Shown here in pieces: positions 7,837 to 17,980 of a stretch of 64,000 nucleotides of DNA. Made by a program: the position numbers and the translations under genes. Position 1 is the stretch's first letter; each line of letters starts with the position of its first letter. The stretch is taken from positions 2,852,001 through 2,916,000 of the forward strand of contig NZ_CP087184.1 in NCBI RefSeq assembly GCF_024749045.1, written 5' to 3'. The notes beneath the pieces were generated by a model. That model ran no database searches. It had not been told where the DNA came from and was given only the letters and a program-made list of their open reading frames with translations. This DNA comes from Pseudomonas sp. B21-028 (GTDB lineage Bacteria > Pseudomonadota > Gammaproteobacteria > Pseudomonadales > Pseudomonadaceae).

Positions 7837-9912
7837 GTGCGGGGCTTGAATTTCAAGAAGAATACAATTGCGTTGGCTGTGGGGTCGGCAATCGGCCTTG
7901 GCAACTGTGCATGGGCGGCGGAAGAGTCCACTGTCGTGGAGATCGCTCCGATCACTGTGACGGGTGAGAAAATCAACCGTACGCTGGAGCAGACCCAGTC
8001 CAGTGTGGTGGTCGTTACTGAAGAAAAGCTGCGCGAGCATAACGACAAGAACCTGGTGGATCTGTTCGCTCGTACACCGGGTGTCTATAGCCAGGCCGAC
8101 AATGAAACCTGGGGTATCCGTGGCGTGCCGGTGTCGGGTTTTGATGACCAGGGGCCGGCGACCATCAATGGACCTATCTCTGTGTATGTCGACGGTGCCG
8201 TGCAACCGAGTCGGGCGCTGACCTTAAGCCCGGTCCCGCTCTGGGATACCGAGCAGGTCGAAGTCTTCCTCGGCCCGCAATCCACTACCCAAGGCCGTAA
8301 CTCTCTGGGCGGCGCAGTGGTGATCGAGACCAAGAAACCGACGTTCCAGCCCAGCTTCTCGGCGCAAACCAGTATGGGGAACTATGGTGAGCATGGGGCG
8401 GCCGTCGCAGGTGGTGGCGCGATTGTCGATGATAAGATCGCCGGCCGGATTGCCGTGGACTATACCGACGGCGATGGCTACATCCGCAACACCGCGCTCG
8501 ATAAGGACGCCAACCCGCATCGCACCAGCAATGCCCGCGGCAAATTGCTGATTTTGCCCAATGATGACACTGACGTTTTGCTGACCTACGCCCATAGCGA
8601 ACACCGCCAGGGTGACCGCTCGACGATGCGCGGCGCCGATGGCAAGCCCAGCTATTATGACATCTCGTCCGACACCGAGGCCTTCGATAATCTCAAACAG
8701 GACACCCTCAGCGCCAAGGTGGACTACCGTCTGAATGATGCCTGGACGCTGACGAGCGTGACCGCCAATACCAGCTCGGATTACAGTAATCGTCTGGACT
8801 TCGATCAGACCGCACTCAGTAATGACGTCATTCTGCGCAAGCACGAGGGTGATCTGTTCAGCCAGGAGCTGCGTCTGAATTACACCTCGGACACAGTGAA
8901 AAGTGTCGTCGGTACCTACTATGGGCATAACACGAACAAGTTCCATGATCGGTTACTGGCTACTGATCCCGTGGACAATGGCAGCGTCAAAGGTGAGACC
9001 AACATTGAGAACAAGGCGGTGTTCGGTGAAGTCAACTGGACGTTCGCTCCGCGCTGGACATTGATCACCGGCCTGCGCTACGACCACGAGACGAACGATA
9101 CCGACGTCGAAGAAGATACCTTTTCCAGCGCAGCCCAAGTTAAAAAGTCGTTTGACGCTTTGCTGCCTAAACTCGGTATCGACTACGAACTGGCCACGGA
9201 TCAATACCTCGGCTTCACTGTTCAAAAAGGCTATCGCGGCGGAGGCGTCAATGTACGCGCCGGTAGCGGTCACCAGGCCTATGACCCGGAATACACCACC
9301 AACTACGAGCTGTCTTACCGTGGTTCGTTCTTTGATAAGACGCTACGTACCCGCGCCAACCTGTATTACACCGACTGGAAGGACCAACAAGTCAGCGTGC
9401 GGCGCACCGGCAGTCAGTTCATTGATGTCTTCAACGCCGGTCGCAGTGACATCAAAGGCCTGGAGGCTTTCGTCGAGAAGGATGTCACCGAACAGCTGAC
9501 GCTGAACATGGGTGGTTCCATCACCGATGGCAAGTACAAAGACTTCGTCACCGGTAGGGGGCAGGACATGAGCGGCGAATCGTTCCTTTCGTCGCCCAAG
9601 TACAAAATGTCGGTGGGCGGCGTATATCACTATGACGACCGCTTGATGTTCGGCACCGATGTTACCTATCAAAGCACTGCGCCTTCCGAATACGAGTTCG
9701 ATGGCAGCGGCAAGGTCACCGGTGAGCGCCGGAGCGACAATTACGTACTGGTCAACTTCAACACCGAGTACAAGGTCACCAAGAACGTCGCCGTGTCCGC
9801 CTACGTGAAAAATGCGTTCGACAAGGAATACATCACCAACAACACCAGCGACGACGTCATCGACGTCGGCGCACCGCGCACGGTGGGCATGATCCTGCGC
9901 TACGACATGTAA
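7837..9912 (+). CDS. TonB-dependent siderophore receptor
   Basis: Outer-membrane receptor of 691 residues. Signal peptide [20 protein letters not shown], a TonB-box-like [11 protein letters not shown], then a plug domain ([39 protein letters not shown]) and a 22-strand-type barrel ending GMILRYDM. The plug resembles yersiniabactin-type (FyuA) and related receptors. The start is either GTG at 7837 or TTG at 7846; both give the same signal peptide. A Fur-box-like site lies upstream. It is flanked by remnants of a siderophore hydroxylase and a diaminobutyrate aminotransferase, so it may now serve uptake of a siderophore made by other cells. Confidence 0.9.
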   Translation: MRGLNFKKNTIALAVGSAIGLGNCAWAAEESTVVEIAPITVTGEKINRTLEQTQSSVVVVTEEKLREHNDKNLVDLFARTPGVYSQADNETWGIRGVPVSGFDDQGPATINGPISVYVDGAVQPSRALTLSPVPLWDTEQVEVFLGPQSTTQGRNSLGGAVVIETKKPTFQPSFSAQTSMGNYGEHGAAVAGGGAIVDDKIAGRIAVDYTDGDGYIRNTALDKDANPHRTSNARGKLLILPNDDTDVLLTYAHSEHRQGDRSTMRGADGKPSYYDISSDTEAFDNLKQDTLSAKVDYRLNDAWTLTSVTANTSSDYSNRLDFDQTALSNDVILRKHEGDLFSQELRLNYTSDTVKSVVGTYYGHNTNKFHDRLLATDPVDNGSVKGETNIENKAVFGEVNWTFAPRWTLITGLRYDHETNDTDVEEDTFSSAAQVKKSFDALLPKLGIDYELATDQYLGFTVQKGYRGGGVNVRAGSGHQAYDPEYTTNYELSYRGSFFDKTLRTRANLYYTDWKDQQVSVRRTGSQFIDVFNAGRSDIKGLEAFVEKDVTEQLTLNMGGSITDGKYKDFVTGRGQDMSGESFLSSPKYKMSVGGVYHYDDRLMFGTDVTYQSTAPSEYEFDGSGKVTGERRSDNYVLVNFNTEYKVTKNVAVSAYVKNAFDKEYITNNTSDDVIDVGAPRTVGMILRYDM

Positions 9913-9959
9913 GCCCAGGAGGCGTGGGAAGGCAGTCTTCCCGCGCCCGGTTTGCCGTG

Positions 9960-10140
9960 TCACGGATGTTCGGCTTCGAGCAGTCGGGCATCACCCCGGA
10001 TGTCATCACCTTGTCCAAGGCCATCGGCGGTGGCCTGCCGCTGGCGGTGATGGTCTACAACGATTCGCTGGACACCTGGCAACCGGGTGCCCACGCCGGC
10101 ACGTTCCGTGGCAATCAGCTAGCCATGGCGGCCGGCACGA
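9960..10140 (+). pseudogene. Remnant of diaminobutyrate-2-oxoglutarate aminotransferase
   Basis: A 58-residue internal piece of a class III aminotransferase: [20 protein letters not shown] with the PLP-binding Lys in LSKAIGGG, then [20 protein letters not shown] and [15 protein letters not shown]. Both ends are missing; similarity stops abruptly on both sides. The [16 protein letters not shown] signature is that of the DABA aminotransferases of siderophore pathways. It lies 48 bp after the TonB receptor stop. The rest of the 339-bp gap to 10252 holds no gene, only the ribosome binding site of the next one. Confidence 0.75.
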
Positions 10141-10251
10141 TCAACCAGCGCCGCGTTCGGCAAATTCCCAGGGCTTGCCGATATGGATGGCGAGCCCTGG
10201 GGAAGGGAGTCAGGCTTTTAATACCCGTACATTCTGAAAAGGACTATTCGC

Positions 10252-10620
10252 ATGTACAAACCTTCAGTGTCTGCGTCTTGCGCCAAGCAAAAACATGGCG
10301 AGACAACGACCACTCAACACCCGCTCGAAGACGACCGTCACAACATCCGTGAGCTGCTGCGACATTACGGACTGCGCACCAGCCTGATCCGCCTCAAGGT
10401 CATCGATGCCCTGCTTGTTGCCGCCAGGGATGGACGCTCCATCACCGTGCGCGGGGTACACCATTACCTGGGGCTGTTTGCTGCCGAGTTGTCGCTCATC
10501 AGCGTGCGTGAAGTGCTCAGGCGCCTGTGTGAAGAGGGCGTCATCCTTTTTCAGCCTGACAAGAGCTACCGCTTTACCCGGGAGGCCAGCGCAATACTTG
10601 AACAGTGCTCGAGCCGCTGA
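10252..10620 (+). CDS. Small winged-helix protein, Fur-like DNA-binding domain only
   Basis: Protein of 122 residues. Residues 30-115 ([46 protein letters not shown]) read like the winged-helix half of a Fur/Zur-type regulator: a helix, a loop in place of the usual DIYxxL, and a recognition helix. The metal-binding dimerisation half with its His/Cys cluster is absent. The ATG at 10252 follows AAAAGGA. It sits next to the decayed siderophore genes, so a role in iron-linked control is possible but not shown. Family assignment is tentative. Confidence 0.6.
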   Translation: MYKPSVSASCAKQKHGETTTTQHPLEDDRHNIRELLRHYGLRTSLIRLKVIDALLVAARDGRSITVRGVHHYLGLFAAELSLISVREVLRRLCEEGVILFQPDKSYRFTREASAILEQCSSR

Positions 10621-10761
10621 CCGGACCAGATCGTTAGGGTCCTTTCGATGCTTTCTTGACGTCAATACATAATTTTGTTAGGCGGTATCAAGCCCCCGAC
10701 TTATGAGTCGATAGCCCTATGAGGTCCGACTGGTTTGTGTGGTTTCGTCGAGGGGTATGTC

Positions 10762-12117
10762 ATGTTTAATAAAACGCTAAAAAGTGAATTGATGGCCAGG
10801 ACAGCCGAGTTGGCAACCTACAAAGGATTGGTCGGCGCCTTGGAACGGTCGATGGCCGTTGTCGAGTTCAGCCCCGATGGCAAGGTGCTTCGGGCCAATG
10901 AGAATTTTCTCAGTACGATGGGTTATCGTGCGGACCAGCTGGCCGGTCTGTCCCATCGTGATTTCTGTACCCCCAAGCTGTCCGGCAGCGCCGAGTATCG
11001 CGAATTCTGGAACCAGTTGCGTGCCGGTCAATTCGTGTCCGGCACCTTTCAACGCGTCAGCGGACAAGGCCAGTACATTTGGCTGGAAGCCAGCTATAAC
11101 CCTGTGCTGGATGAAAACGGCCGCGTAGCGAAGGTGGTCAAGTACGCGCTGGATGTGACTGCCAAAGTCGCGAGCGAGGCCGAGACCCGCGGCAGGCTGG
11201 CGGCGCTCGACCGGGCCATGGCGGTGATCGAGTTTGACCTGGGCGGCAACATCCTGACGGCAAACGATAACTTCCAGCAGGTCATGAACTACTCGCTGGC
11301 CGAGCTCAAGGGTAAGCACCACCGGATGTTTTGTGAGCCGGAACTGGTCAGCCGTTCGGAGTACAGCGATTTCTGGCGTCGTCTCAACGCCGGTGAGTTT
11401 TTCAGCGGCCAGTTCAAGCGTCTCGGCAAGCACGGCAAGGTGGTCTGGCTGGAGGCGAGCTACAACCCGGTCTACGACGCCGAAGGCAAGTTGAGCAAGA
11501 TCGTCAAGTTCGCCACCGACATCACCGAGCGGGTGGAGAAGTTCGAGGAAGATTCACGAGGCGCGTCCCGTGCCTATCACATCTCCGCCGAGACCGAGAG
11601 GGTCGCCGAGCAGGGTGCCCAGGTGATCCACCAGACGGCCAAGGAAATGCGCCAGATCGCCGACAATATCGGTGCCTCCGCGCGTCTGGTCGGGCAACTG
11701 GGGGCTCGCTCGGAAGAAATCACGGCAATCGTCAATACCATTCGCGGCATTGCCGAGCAGACCAACCTGCTGGCCCTGAACGCCGCCATCGAGGCGGCGC
11801 GGGCCGGTGATCAGGGACGGGGGTTCGCAGTGGTGGCCGACGAAGTCAGGCAACTGGCCGGGCGTACCAGCCGTTCAACGTCGGAGATCGCGGAAATGAT
11901 TGGCATGATCCTGTCCGAAACCCGTGATGCGGTCACCAGCATGAACGTGACCCATGAGGGTGCGCTACGCGGGGTGACTCTGGCCGACCAGGCCGGATCG
12001 GTCATCGTGCAGATCAGGACCGGCACCACGGATGCACTCGAAGCGGTGAGCATGTTTGCGTCCAAGCTCGATGAGTCCGATGTCATTCCCAAGACGGCTG
12101 TCGGCTGGGTCGGTTGA
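10762..12117 (+). CDS. Soluble PAS-PAS methyl-accepting receptor, BdlA-like
   Basis: Protein of 451 residues without membrane segments. PAS 1 is at about 15-125 ([20 protein letters not shown]) and PAS 2 at about 135-250 ([20 protein letters not shown]); each ends WLEASYNPV. Then comes a MCP signalling domain with the conserved hairpin tip [20 protein letters not shown]. The order and length match BdlA, the biofilm-dispersion receptor of P. aeruginosa (417 residues). A short cytoplasmic signalling domain suggests work with a membrane receptor array or a c-di-GMP partner. The ATG at 10762 follows GAGGGG; a GTG at 10735 is rejected. Confidence 0.85.
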   Translation: MFNKTLKSELMARTAELATYKGLVGALERSMAVVEFSPDGKVLRANENFLSTMGYRADQLAGLSHRDFCTPKLSGSAEYREFWNQLRAGQFVSGTFQRVSGQGQYIWLEASYNPVLDENGRVAKVVKYALDVTAKVASEAETRGRLAALDRAMAVIEFDLGGNILTANDNFQQVMNYSLAELKGKHHRMFCEPELVSRSEYSDFWRRLNAGEFFSGQFKRLGKHGKVVWLEASYNPVYDAEGKLSKIVKFATDITERVEKFEEDSRGASRAYHISAETERVAEQGAQVIHQTAKEMRQIADNIGASARLVGQLGARSEEITAIVNTIRGIAEQTNLLALNAAIEAARAGDQGRGFAVVADEVRQLAGRTSRSTSEIAEMIGMILSETRDAVTSMNVTHEGALRGVTLADQAGSVIVQIRTGTTDALEAVSMFASKLDESDVIPKTAVGWVG

Positions 12118-12155
12118 GACGGATCGGATCTCCAGGGTCAGCTTGGCCGCGGTAC

Positions 12156-13643
12156 TCAGTAGCGGATCATCACCGATTTGAGCTCGGTGTAGTCATCGAT
12201 GAAGGCGCCACCGAACTCCCGGCCGATCCCCGAGGCCTTGCTGCCACCGAACGGCACGGCCGGGTCGAGCAGGGTGTGCATGTTCACCCAGACGGTGCCG
12301 GCTTCGATAGCCGGCACCATGCGCAAGGCCTTGCTCAAGTCTTGGGTCCAGAGGCTGGCGCTCAAGCCGTAGGGGCTGTCGTTCATCAGGTCCAGCAGTT
12401 CTTCTTCGTCGTCGTAGGGTAAGAACGTCGCGATGGGGCCGAAGGTCTCTTCGTGGAGCAACGTGTCGTCACGACGGTTGGCGAGGATGATGGTCGGCTC
12501 GACATAGCAGCCCGGTCCCTCGATCAGTTTGCCGCCGTGGACGATGGTGTTGTTCTGCGCCCGGGCCTTGGCGAAGAATTCGCCGAGTTTGCGTTGGTGC
12601 GGTCGGTTGCTGACCGGGCCGAACTGGGTGCCTTCGTCCAGGGGTGAGCCGATTTTGAGCTGGCCCAGGCGCCGGGCCAGTTTGTCCATGATCGGCTCGA
12701 TCTGCGAACGGTGGACGAAGAACCGTTCCGCCGCCGCGCAGATTTGTCCCGAGTGCAGGAAACCGGCTTCGATAATCCCGTTGACCGCCACGTCCGGATC
12801 CACGTCCGGCAGGAACCCCGCCGCGTTCTTGCCGCCCAGCTCCAGGGTGGCACGGGTCAGCCCGGCGCCCATGGCCGCCTGACCCACCGCGATGCCGGTC
12901 GGCACGGAACCGGTGAACGAAACCTTGTCGGTGCCCGGGTGCTCGATCAAGCCTTTACCCACCTGACCCCCACCGGTGAGCACGTTCAGGGCTCCCGCCG
13001 GCAGGCCGGCCTGCATAGCCAGTTCGGCGATGCGCAGGATGGTCAGCGGGGTGAACTCGCTGGGCTTGATGATGATGCTGCAGCCGGTCACCAGCGCCGA
13101 GGCGAGTTTCCAGATGGCGATCATGGTGGAGAAATTCCACGGCACGATGCCCACCACCACGCCCACCGGTTCGCGCAAGGTGAACGCGGTGTAGCGTTCA
13201 CCGGCGAAGGAGGGCAGCGACGGGGTGATGGTCTGGCCGCCGATCTTGGTGGCCCAGCCGGCGTAATAGCGCAGGAAGTGAGCGGCCTGGTCGACTTCGA
13301 ACGCGCGGGAAATGTGAATGATCTTGCCCGACTGGCAGGTTTCGATCTGCGCCAGTTCTTCGCGGTTCTGCTCCATCAGGTCAGCCAACTTGAGCAACAC
13401 ATGGCCCCGCACCGCCGGTGCCGTCTGGGACCACGCCTTGAAGCCGCGCCGGGACGATTCCACCGCTGCGTCGATATCGGCGGCAATGGCATCGCTGACC
13501 TGGGCGATGACCTGGCCGGTGGCGGGATTGATGACGTCCAGGGTCTGACCGCCTTGGCTTTCGACGTAGCGGCCGTCGATGAACAGCGCGTGACGCCGGC
13601 CGAGAAAGGCCTCGACCTGAGGCAGCAGGGCAATATCGCTCAT
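12156..13643 (-). CDS. feaB: Phenylacetaldehyde dehydrogenase-type ALDH
   Basis: Aldehyde dehydrogenase of 495 residues. The catalytic Cys is in HSGQICAAAERFFV, the Glu in TLELGGKNA, and the Rossmann motif is FTGSVPTG. The family pattern (PWNFSTMIAIWKLASALVTG, AVPFGGSKASGIGREFGG) is that of phenylacetaldehyde dehydrogenase (FeaB/StyD/PeaE). It would oxidise phenylacetaldehyde or 4-hydroxyphenylacetaldehyde to the acid. The ATG at 13643 follows GGAAAC. The frame stays open far upstream through the opposite gene, which is chance. A FeaR-type regulator lies at 18669, and HPA catabolic genes that could take the product lie 12 kb away. Confidence 0.85.
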   Translation of the reverse strand: MSDIALLPQVEAFLGRRHALFIDGRYVESQGGQTLDVINPATGQVIAQVSDAIAADIDAAVESSRRGFKAWSQTAPAVRGHVLLKLADLMEQNREELAQIETCQSGKIIHISRAFEVDQAAHFLRYYAGWATKIGGQTITPSLPSFAGERYTAFTLREPVGVVVGIVPWNFSTMIAIWKLASALVTGCSIIIKPSEFTPLTILRIAELAMQAGLPAGALNVLTGGGQVGKGLIEHPGTDKVSFTGSVPTGIAVGQAAMGAGLTRATLELGGKNAAGFLPDVDPDVAVNGIIEAGFLHSGQICAAAERFFVHRSQIEPIMDKLARRLGQLKIGSPLDEGTQFGPVSNRPHQRKLGEFFAKARAQNNTIVHGGKLIEGPGCYVEPTIILANRRDDTLLHEETFGPIATFLPYDDEEELLDLMNDSPYGLSASLWTQDLSKALRMVPAIEAGTVWVNMHTLLDPAVPFGGSKASGIGREFGGAFIDDYTELKSVMIRY

Positions 13644-13850
13644 GGGAGTTTCCTGATCGCGAACAAGGGAAAGCCCGAGGTTAATCGCTGGCGGACGGCC
13701 CGGCTTGACTGTGCCTGCCGTGGCGTATGTCTGTGCCTGCCAGGGTGGCGTTGGCAGCCAGGAGCAAAACCCATTGCAGCCAGGAACAAGCCAGCGTCGC
13801 CGGTTTGCGGTCAGATCAGCGTTTCGACTTGATGGGCAAAGGGGCGGGCG

Positions 13851-14822
13851 ATGTTTCTCCAGACCAACAAACAGAAGCTGGCGTTGAGCGTCCAGGTGCA
13901 GCGGGCGCTGGCCGGTGAAAGCGACGACACACCCGTGCTCGACGCGTATCCACAGCTGCGGCCCTGCCTGGCCCGGCACGCTCGTCAGATGGCGGAAGCC
14001 ACCGAGCGCTGTCGTCGCGTCGAAGAACTGTTGGACGAGCAAGTTACGCGAGGTCAGCAAGGCGAACGTGAGCTGGAGACGGTGCGCCAGCAACTGGCCC
14101 GGGCCGAGGAGCGCGAACGCGCACTGGAAATGCAGCTGGATGAACACCGTCAGCAATTGCAGCAGCAACGCCAGGAAGCGCAGATCTGGGAATTGTTGCA
14201 ATCGACCCTGACCGAAGGCTGCTGGGACATCACGGTGGTCAATGGCGATCTCCAGCACCCGGCCAGCGGCATGCGTTTCTCCAGCCAGTTTCGCTCGCTG
14301 CTGGGCTATGGGCCGGACGAGCTGCCCGATGGCTGGGATGCCCAGGTGGGCATCACCCATCCGGACGACCTGCCGAAGATCATGGCGATTTTCGACCGGG
14401 AAATCCTCGGTTCCCAAGGCAGTGGCGAATACGTTTTCGAGTACCGCATGCGCCACAAAAGCCGGGACTACATCTGGTGCCGTGAGCGCGGGCGCGCGGT
14501 ACGGGATGCCCATGGGCGGCTGGTCCGGGTCATTGGCGCGGTGCGTGACATCAGCGATGAGCGCTCGGCCCAATCCACCCACCAGCGCATGCTGGAGCAG
14601 AACCAGGTGACCTACGCCCAGATCGCCACGGTGGTGGGGGTGATCAAGGGAATCGCCGACCAGACCAACCTGCTGGCGTTGAACGCGGCGATCGAAGCCG
14701 CCAGGGCGGGTGAGGTCGGACGCGGCTTTTCCGTGGTGGCCGACGAGGTGCGCAAGCTGGCGGAGAGTACCCGCCAGGCGACGCACCAGATCCAGACAAT
14801 GCTGCATCAGCACAAACAGTAA
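13851..14822 (+). CDS. Soluble PAS methyl-accepting receptor with truncated signalling domain
   Basis: Protein of 323 residues. A Gln/Glu/Arg-rich coiled coil at about 40-115 is followed by a PAS3-type domain ([40 protein letters not shown]) and only the tip and one arm of a MCP domain ([40 protein letters not shown]). There is no membrane segment. It is divergent from the aldehyde dehydrogenase at 13643. It may sense redox state or an aromatic ligand for taxis; the short signalling arm leaves CheA control in doubt. Confidence 0.82.
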   Translation: MFLQTNKQKLALSVQVQRALAGESDDTPVLDAYPQLRPCLARHARQMAEATERCRRVEELLDEQVTRGQQGERELETVRQQLARAEERERALEMQLDEHRQQLQQQRQEAQIWELLQSTLTEGCWDITVVNGDLQHPASGMRFSSQFRSLLGYGPDELPDGWDAQVGITHPDDLPKIMAIFDREILGSQGSGEYVFEYRMRHKSRDYIWCRERGRAVRDAHGRLVRVIGAVRDISDERSAQSTHQRMLEQNQVTYAQIATVVGVIKGIADQTNLLALNAAIEAARAGEVGRGFSVVADEVRKLAESTRQATHQIQTMLHQHKQ

Positions 14823-14861
14823 GCGGGTCGGGAGCTGCCGTCCTGGCCGCTCCCGATGCGT

Positions 14862-16190
14862 TCAGAACGGCACCGCCACCACCAGTTGGCTGTAAACGTT
14901 GGTGCCGTTGCCGCCCACCTGATTACCGCCGTTGCTGTCGTCCTTTTCCGGCTTGTACAAGCCCACCAGCGGCGTGACGATCAGGTGCTCGTTCAGCGCC
15001 CATTCCACGTACAGGTCCAGCTCACGGCCGTCGAGGTTCAATGCCTGGCGGGTATGCAGGGTCTTGTAGTCGAAGAGCAGCGCGCCGAGGGTCACCGTTT
15101 CCGTCGGCTTGAGCTTGAGGCCGGCGTGCTGGATGGCGGTATTGCTGTTGAACGGACCGGAATAGTTGGCGGCCACCTCGCCTTGGAACCAAGTGCCGTA
15201 GCCACGGCTCAGGCCGTTGAACATCGAGTCCCAGTTCTGCGAGTAGCGGCTGTAGCGATAGGTCAGATCGGGTGTCCAGGGCAGGTCGGCGAACGTGTAG
15301 CCCGCCTCGGTGTACCAGGCTTTCTCCGGGCCGGCATCCTTGTCCTGCCAGGCGTATTCGAAGGCGAAGTGGGCGTTTTCGATGCCGGCGTTGCCGCTGC
15401 CGCGCAGGCTGTAGATGTCCATGCCTTCGCGCTGCTTCTGGAAGTCGCTGGCGTAGTGGTCGTCGACATCAATGCCATGGATATAGGTCAAGCCCAGGGT
15501 GCCGGGCGCGCGGGTGTATTCCAGGGTACCGGCGGCCATTTCTGTGTTGGCCTGGGCGCGGTTATCGGACTTGATCCACATCAGGCTGCCATGCACGCCT
15601 TCCTTGCCGCCCAGGCGCAGCACGGCGGTCTTGTCGAAGGCGTGACGGGCCGCCAGGTAATAGGCGCCGCCGCGATTGAACTCGCCATCCGCCGGACCTT
15701 TGCCCAGGTTCAAGCCGTCGTCGTTGATGATGAAACCATCGCCCAGGGTGATCACCTGGCGACCATAGGACAGATCGACGCCATCCTTGCCCAGGACCGG
15801 AAACAGATCTCCCGAACGCCAGCCGGCGAAGGCTTCATCGAACTTGGTGGTGCGTTCGGAACCGTCGCTCAGGCCGGCCGGATCGCCATCGCCCCAGGTG
15901 CCGGAACTGACTAGATTGGCGGTGCCGTAGACACTGCCCGTGCCCGCCAGGGTCTGCTCGATACTCAGGCCATACTTGATGAAACCTTCCCGCCAGCTCG
16001 AACCGCCGGCGGTGCCGTCGTAGTTCTTGCGGCTGTTGAACATCCCGTAGACCGCCAGGAAGTTGCCGGTGACGGTGGTGTCTTCGTCGGTGTAAAGCTC
16101 ATAGGCCTGGGCCGAGGGTCCGGCGACCAGCAAGGCGATGCCCAGGCCGATGGCGCGGCGCAGCAGTGGTGTGTGGCGTGTGTGCTCCAT
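14862..16190 (-). CDS. Outer-membrane porin, alginate-export/OprD-like beta barrel
   Basis: Protein of 442 residues with a signal peptide (RRAIGLGIALLVAGPSAQAY), repeated alternating barrel strands and a C-terminal Phe (YSQLVVAVPF) as in outer-membrane barrels recognised by BAM. GGGGAAAC precedes the ATG at 16190. It is divergent from the APC permease at 16481, so it probably admits the same substrate, perhaps an aromatic amine, across the outer membrane. I could not place it in a named porin family with certainty. Confidence 0.75.
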   Translation of the reverse strand: MEHTRHTPLLRRAIGLGIALLVAGPSAQAYELYTDEDTTVTGNFLAVYGMFNSRKNYDGTAGGSSWREGFIKYGLSIEQTLAGTGSVYGTANLVSSGTWGDGDPAGLSDGSERTTKFDEAFAGWRSGDLFPVLGKDGVDLSYGRQVITLGDGFIINDDGLNLGKGPADGEFNRGGAYYLAARHAFDKTAVLRLGGKEGVHGSLMWIKSDNRAQANTEMAAGTLEYTRAPGTLGLTYIHGIDVDDHYASDFQKQREGMDIYSLRGSGNAGIENAHFAFEYAWQDKDAGPEKAWYTEAGYTFADLPWTPDLTYRYSRYSQNWDSMFNGLSRGYGTWFQGEVAANYSGPFNSNTAIQHAGLKLKPTETVTLGALLFDYKTLHTRQALNLDGRELDLYVEWALNEHLIVTPLVGLYKPEKDDSNGGNQVGGNGTNVYSQLVVAVPF

Positions 16191-16480
16191 GGTGTTTCCC
16201 CAGTGTGGTTGGATGGCAGAGCACGCATTAAGGCGAGCAGGAACCGGGGAAGTCTTTCACCTGGCTGCCAGGGAATTGACCCAGCCCGCCAGGTGACGGA
16301 CGCTGGCAGGCAGCAACAAAACCGGCGGCAGACATGGGCAAGACGCCCGGGACGGGGGCGGCGCAAAGTGAGGCTGCACGCAACGCCGTTTCGATCAGGG
16401 ACTGGCTGGGGAGCTTGAATGCCGGCTCCTGGACGGCTGTGGCATCCATACTAAAAATCCGCTTTTCGAGGATCTGCACC

Positions 16481-17980
16481 ATGTCGATCAATGACCGGCT
16501 CACCGTCCACCTGAACCGGGGTACGGTGGGCTTTCCCACCGCCCTGGCCAGCACCATTGGCCTGATCATGGCCAGCCCGGTGATTCTCACCGCGACCATG
16601 GGTTTCGGTATCGGCGGCAGCGCGTTTGCCGTGGCCATGCTGATCGCCGTGGTGATGATGCTGGCCCAGGCGACCACGTTCGCCGAGGCCGCATCGATCC
16701 TGCCCACCACCGGCTCGGTGTATGACTACATCAACTGCGGCATGGGGCGCTTCTTTGCGATCACCGGCACGCTGTCGGCCTACTTGATCGTGCACGTCTT
16801 CGCCGGCACCGCCGAGACCATTCTTTCCGGGGTCATGGCGCTGGTGAACTTCGAACACCTGAACACCCTGGCCGAGTCCGCCGGGGGCTCCTGGCTGCTT
16901 GGGGTGGGCTTCGTCATCGTTTTCGGGGTGCTCAATGCCTTCGGCGTCAGCGCGTTCGGCAGGGCCGAGATCATTCTGACTTTCGGCATGTGGACCACGT
17001 TGATGGTGTTCGGCGTGCTGGGCCTGATCGCCGCGCCGGCGGTGCAACTGGAAGGCTGGTTCGGCGTCTCGCTGGTGGGCACTGACCTGGTCACTATCCT
17101 GTCGCTGGTGGGCATGGCGATGTTCATGTTCGTCGGTTGCGAGTTCGTGACGCCGTTGGCGCCGGACTTGCGCAACTCGGCCAAGGTCATGCCCAAGGCG
17201 ATGATCCTGGGCTTGTTGAGTGTCGCCTCGTGCATGTTCATCTACGGCGCAGCCATGAAACGCCAGGTGGAAAACGTGTTGCTGGATGCCGCCAGCGGCG
17301 TGCATCTGCTGGACACGCCCATGGCGATTCCGCGCTTCGCCGAACAGGTCATGGGCGATATCGGCCCGCTGTGGCTGGGGATCGGCTTTCTGTTTGCCGG
17401 TGCGGCGACCATCAATACCCTGATGGCCGGCGTGCCTCGGATTCTCTATGGGATGGCGGTGGACGGCGCTCTGCCGAAGGTTTTCACCTACCTGCATCCT
17501 CGTTTCAAGACGCCACTGCTGTGCATCCTGGTGGCGGCGCTGATTCCGTGCCTGCACGCGCTGTGGCTCGGCGGCAACACCGACAACATCATGCACCTGG
17601 TGCTGGCGGCGGTGTGTGCCTGGAGTTTCGCCTACCTGCTGGTGACCGTATCGGTGGTCAGCCTGCGGATCCGCCGTCCCGACCTGCCACGGGCCTATCG
17701 CTCACCGTGGTTCCCGCTGCCACAGATCCTCTCCAGTGTCGGCATCGTGTTGGGCATGTGGTTCATCACACCACCGGGCATGAACCCGGCGGACATCTAC
17801 ATCCCGTTCGCGGTGATGCTCGGCGGCACCGCGGCCTATGCGTTGTTTTGGACCCTGGTGGTGCAGAAGGTCAATCCATTCAAGCCGGCGTCGGTGGAAG
17901 ACGTGCTGGCCAAGGAGTTTTCCCATGAACCAGGGCAACCTGTCGGCGAGTTTGACGAACGTGCTGCAAAAACTGTCTGA
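16481..17980 (+). CDS. APC-family amine/amino acid permease
   Basis: Inner-membrane carrier of 499 residues with about 12 segments. FPTALASTIGLIMASPVIL replaces the usual GxG start of helix 1, and ILPTTGSVYDYINCGMGRFF is the APC helix-3 signature. The ATG at 16481 follows CGAGGA. It is followed in overlap by a DUF3156 gene and then feaR. This permease-DUF3156 pair is typical of aromatic amine (phenylethylamine/tyramine) loci. An amine oxidase gene that would complete the set is not in the operon. Confidence 0.85.
   Translation: MSINDRLTVHLNRGTVGFPTALASTIGLIMASPVILTATMGFGIGGSAFAVAMLIAVVMMLAQATTFAEAASILPTTGSVYDYINCGMGRFFAITGTLSAYLIVHVFAGTAETILSGVMALVNFEHLNTLAESAGGSWLLGVGFVIVFGVLNAFGVSAFGRAEIILTFGMWTTLMVFGVLGLIAAPAVQLEGWFGVSLVGTDLVTILSLVGMAMFMFVGCEFVTPLAPDLRNSAKVMPKAMILGLLSVASCMFIYGAAMKRQVENVLLDAASGVHLLDTPMAIPRFAEQVMGDIGPLWLGIGFLFAGAATINTLMAGVPRILYGMAVDGALPKVFTYLHPRFKTPLLCILVAALIPCLHALWLGGNTDNIMHLVLAAVCAWSFAYLLVTVSVVSLRIRRPDLPRAYRSPWFPLPQILSSVGIVLGMWFITPPGMNPADIYIPFAVMLGGTAAYALFWTLVVQKVNPFKPASVEDVLAKEFSHEPGQPVGEFDERAAKTV

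Noticed and set aside
9960..10352. A functional small aminotransferase gene
   Set aside because: Only about 58 residues match the family, without the N- and C-terminal domains, and the reading after 10140 is unrelated.
12156..14813. Minus-strand open frame of 885 codons covering the aldehyde dehydrogenase and beyond
   Set aside because: Only the part after the ATG at 13643 has aldehyde dehydrogenase sequence. The extension is the reverse complement of the PAS receptor gene and reads as low-sense His/Gln-rich protein, a common artefact in GC-rich genomes.
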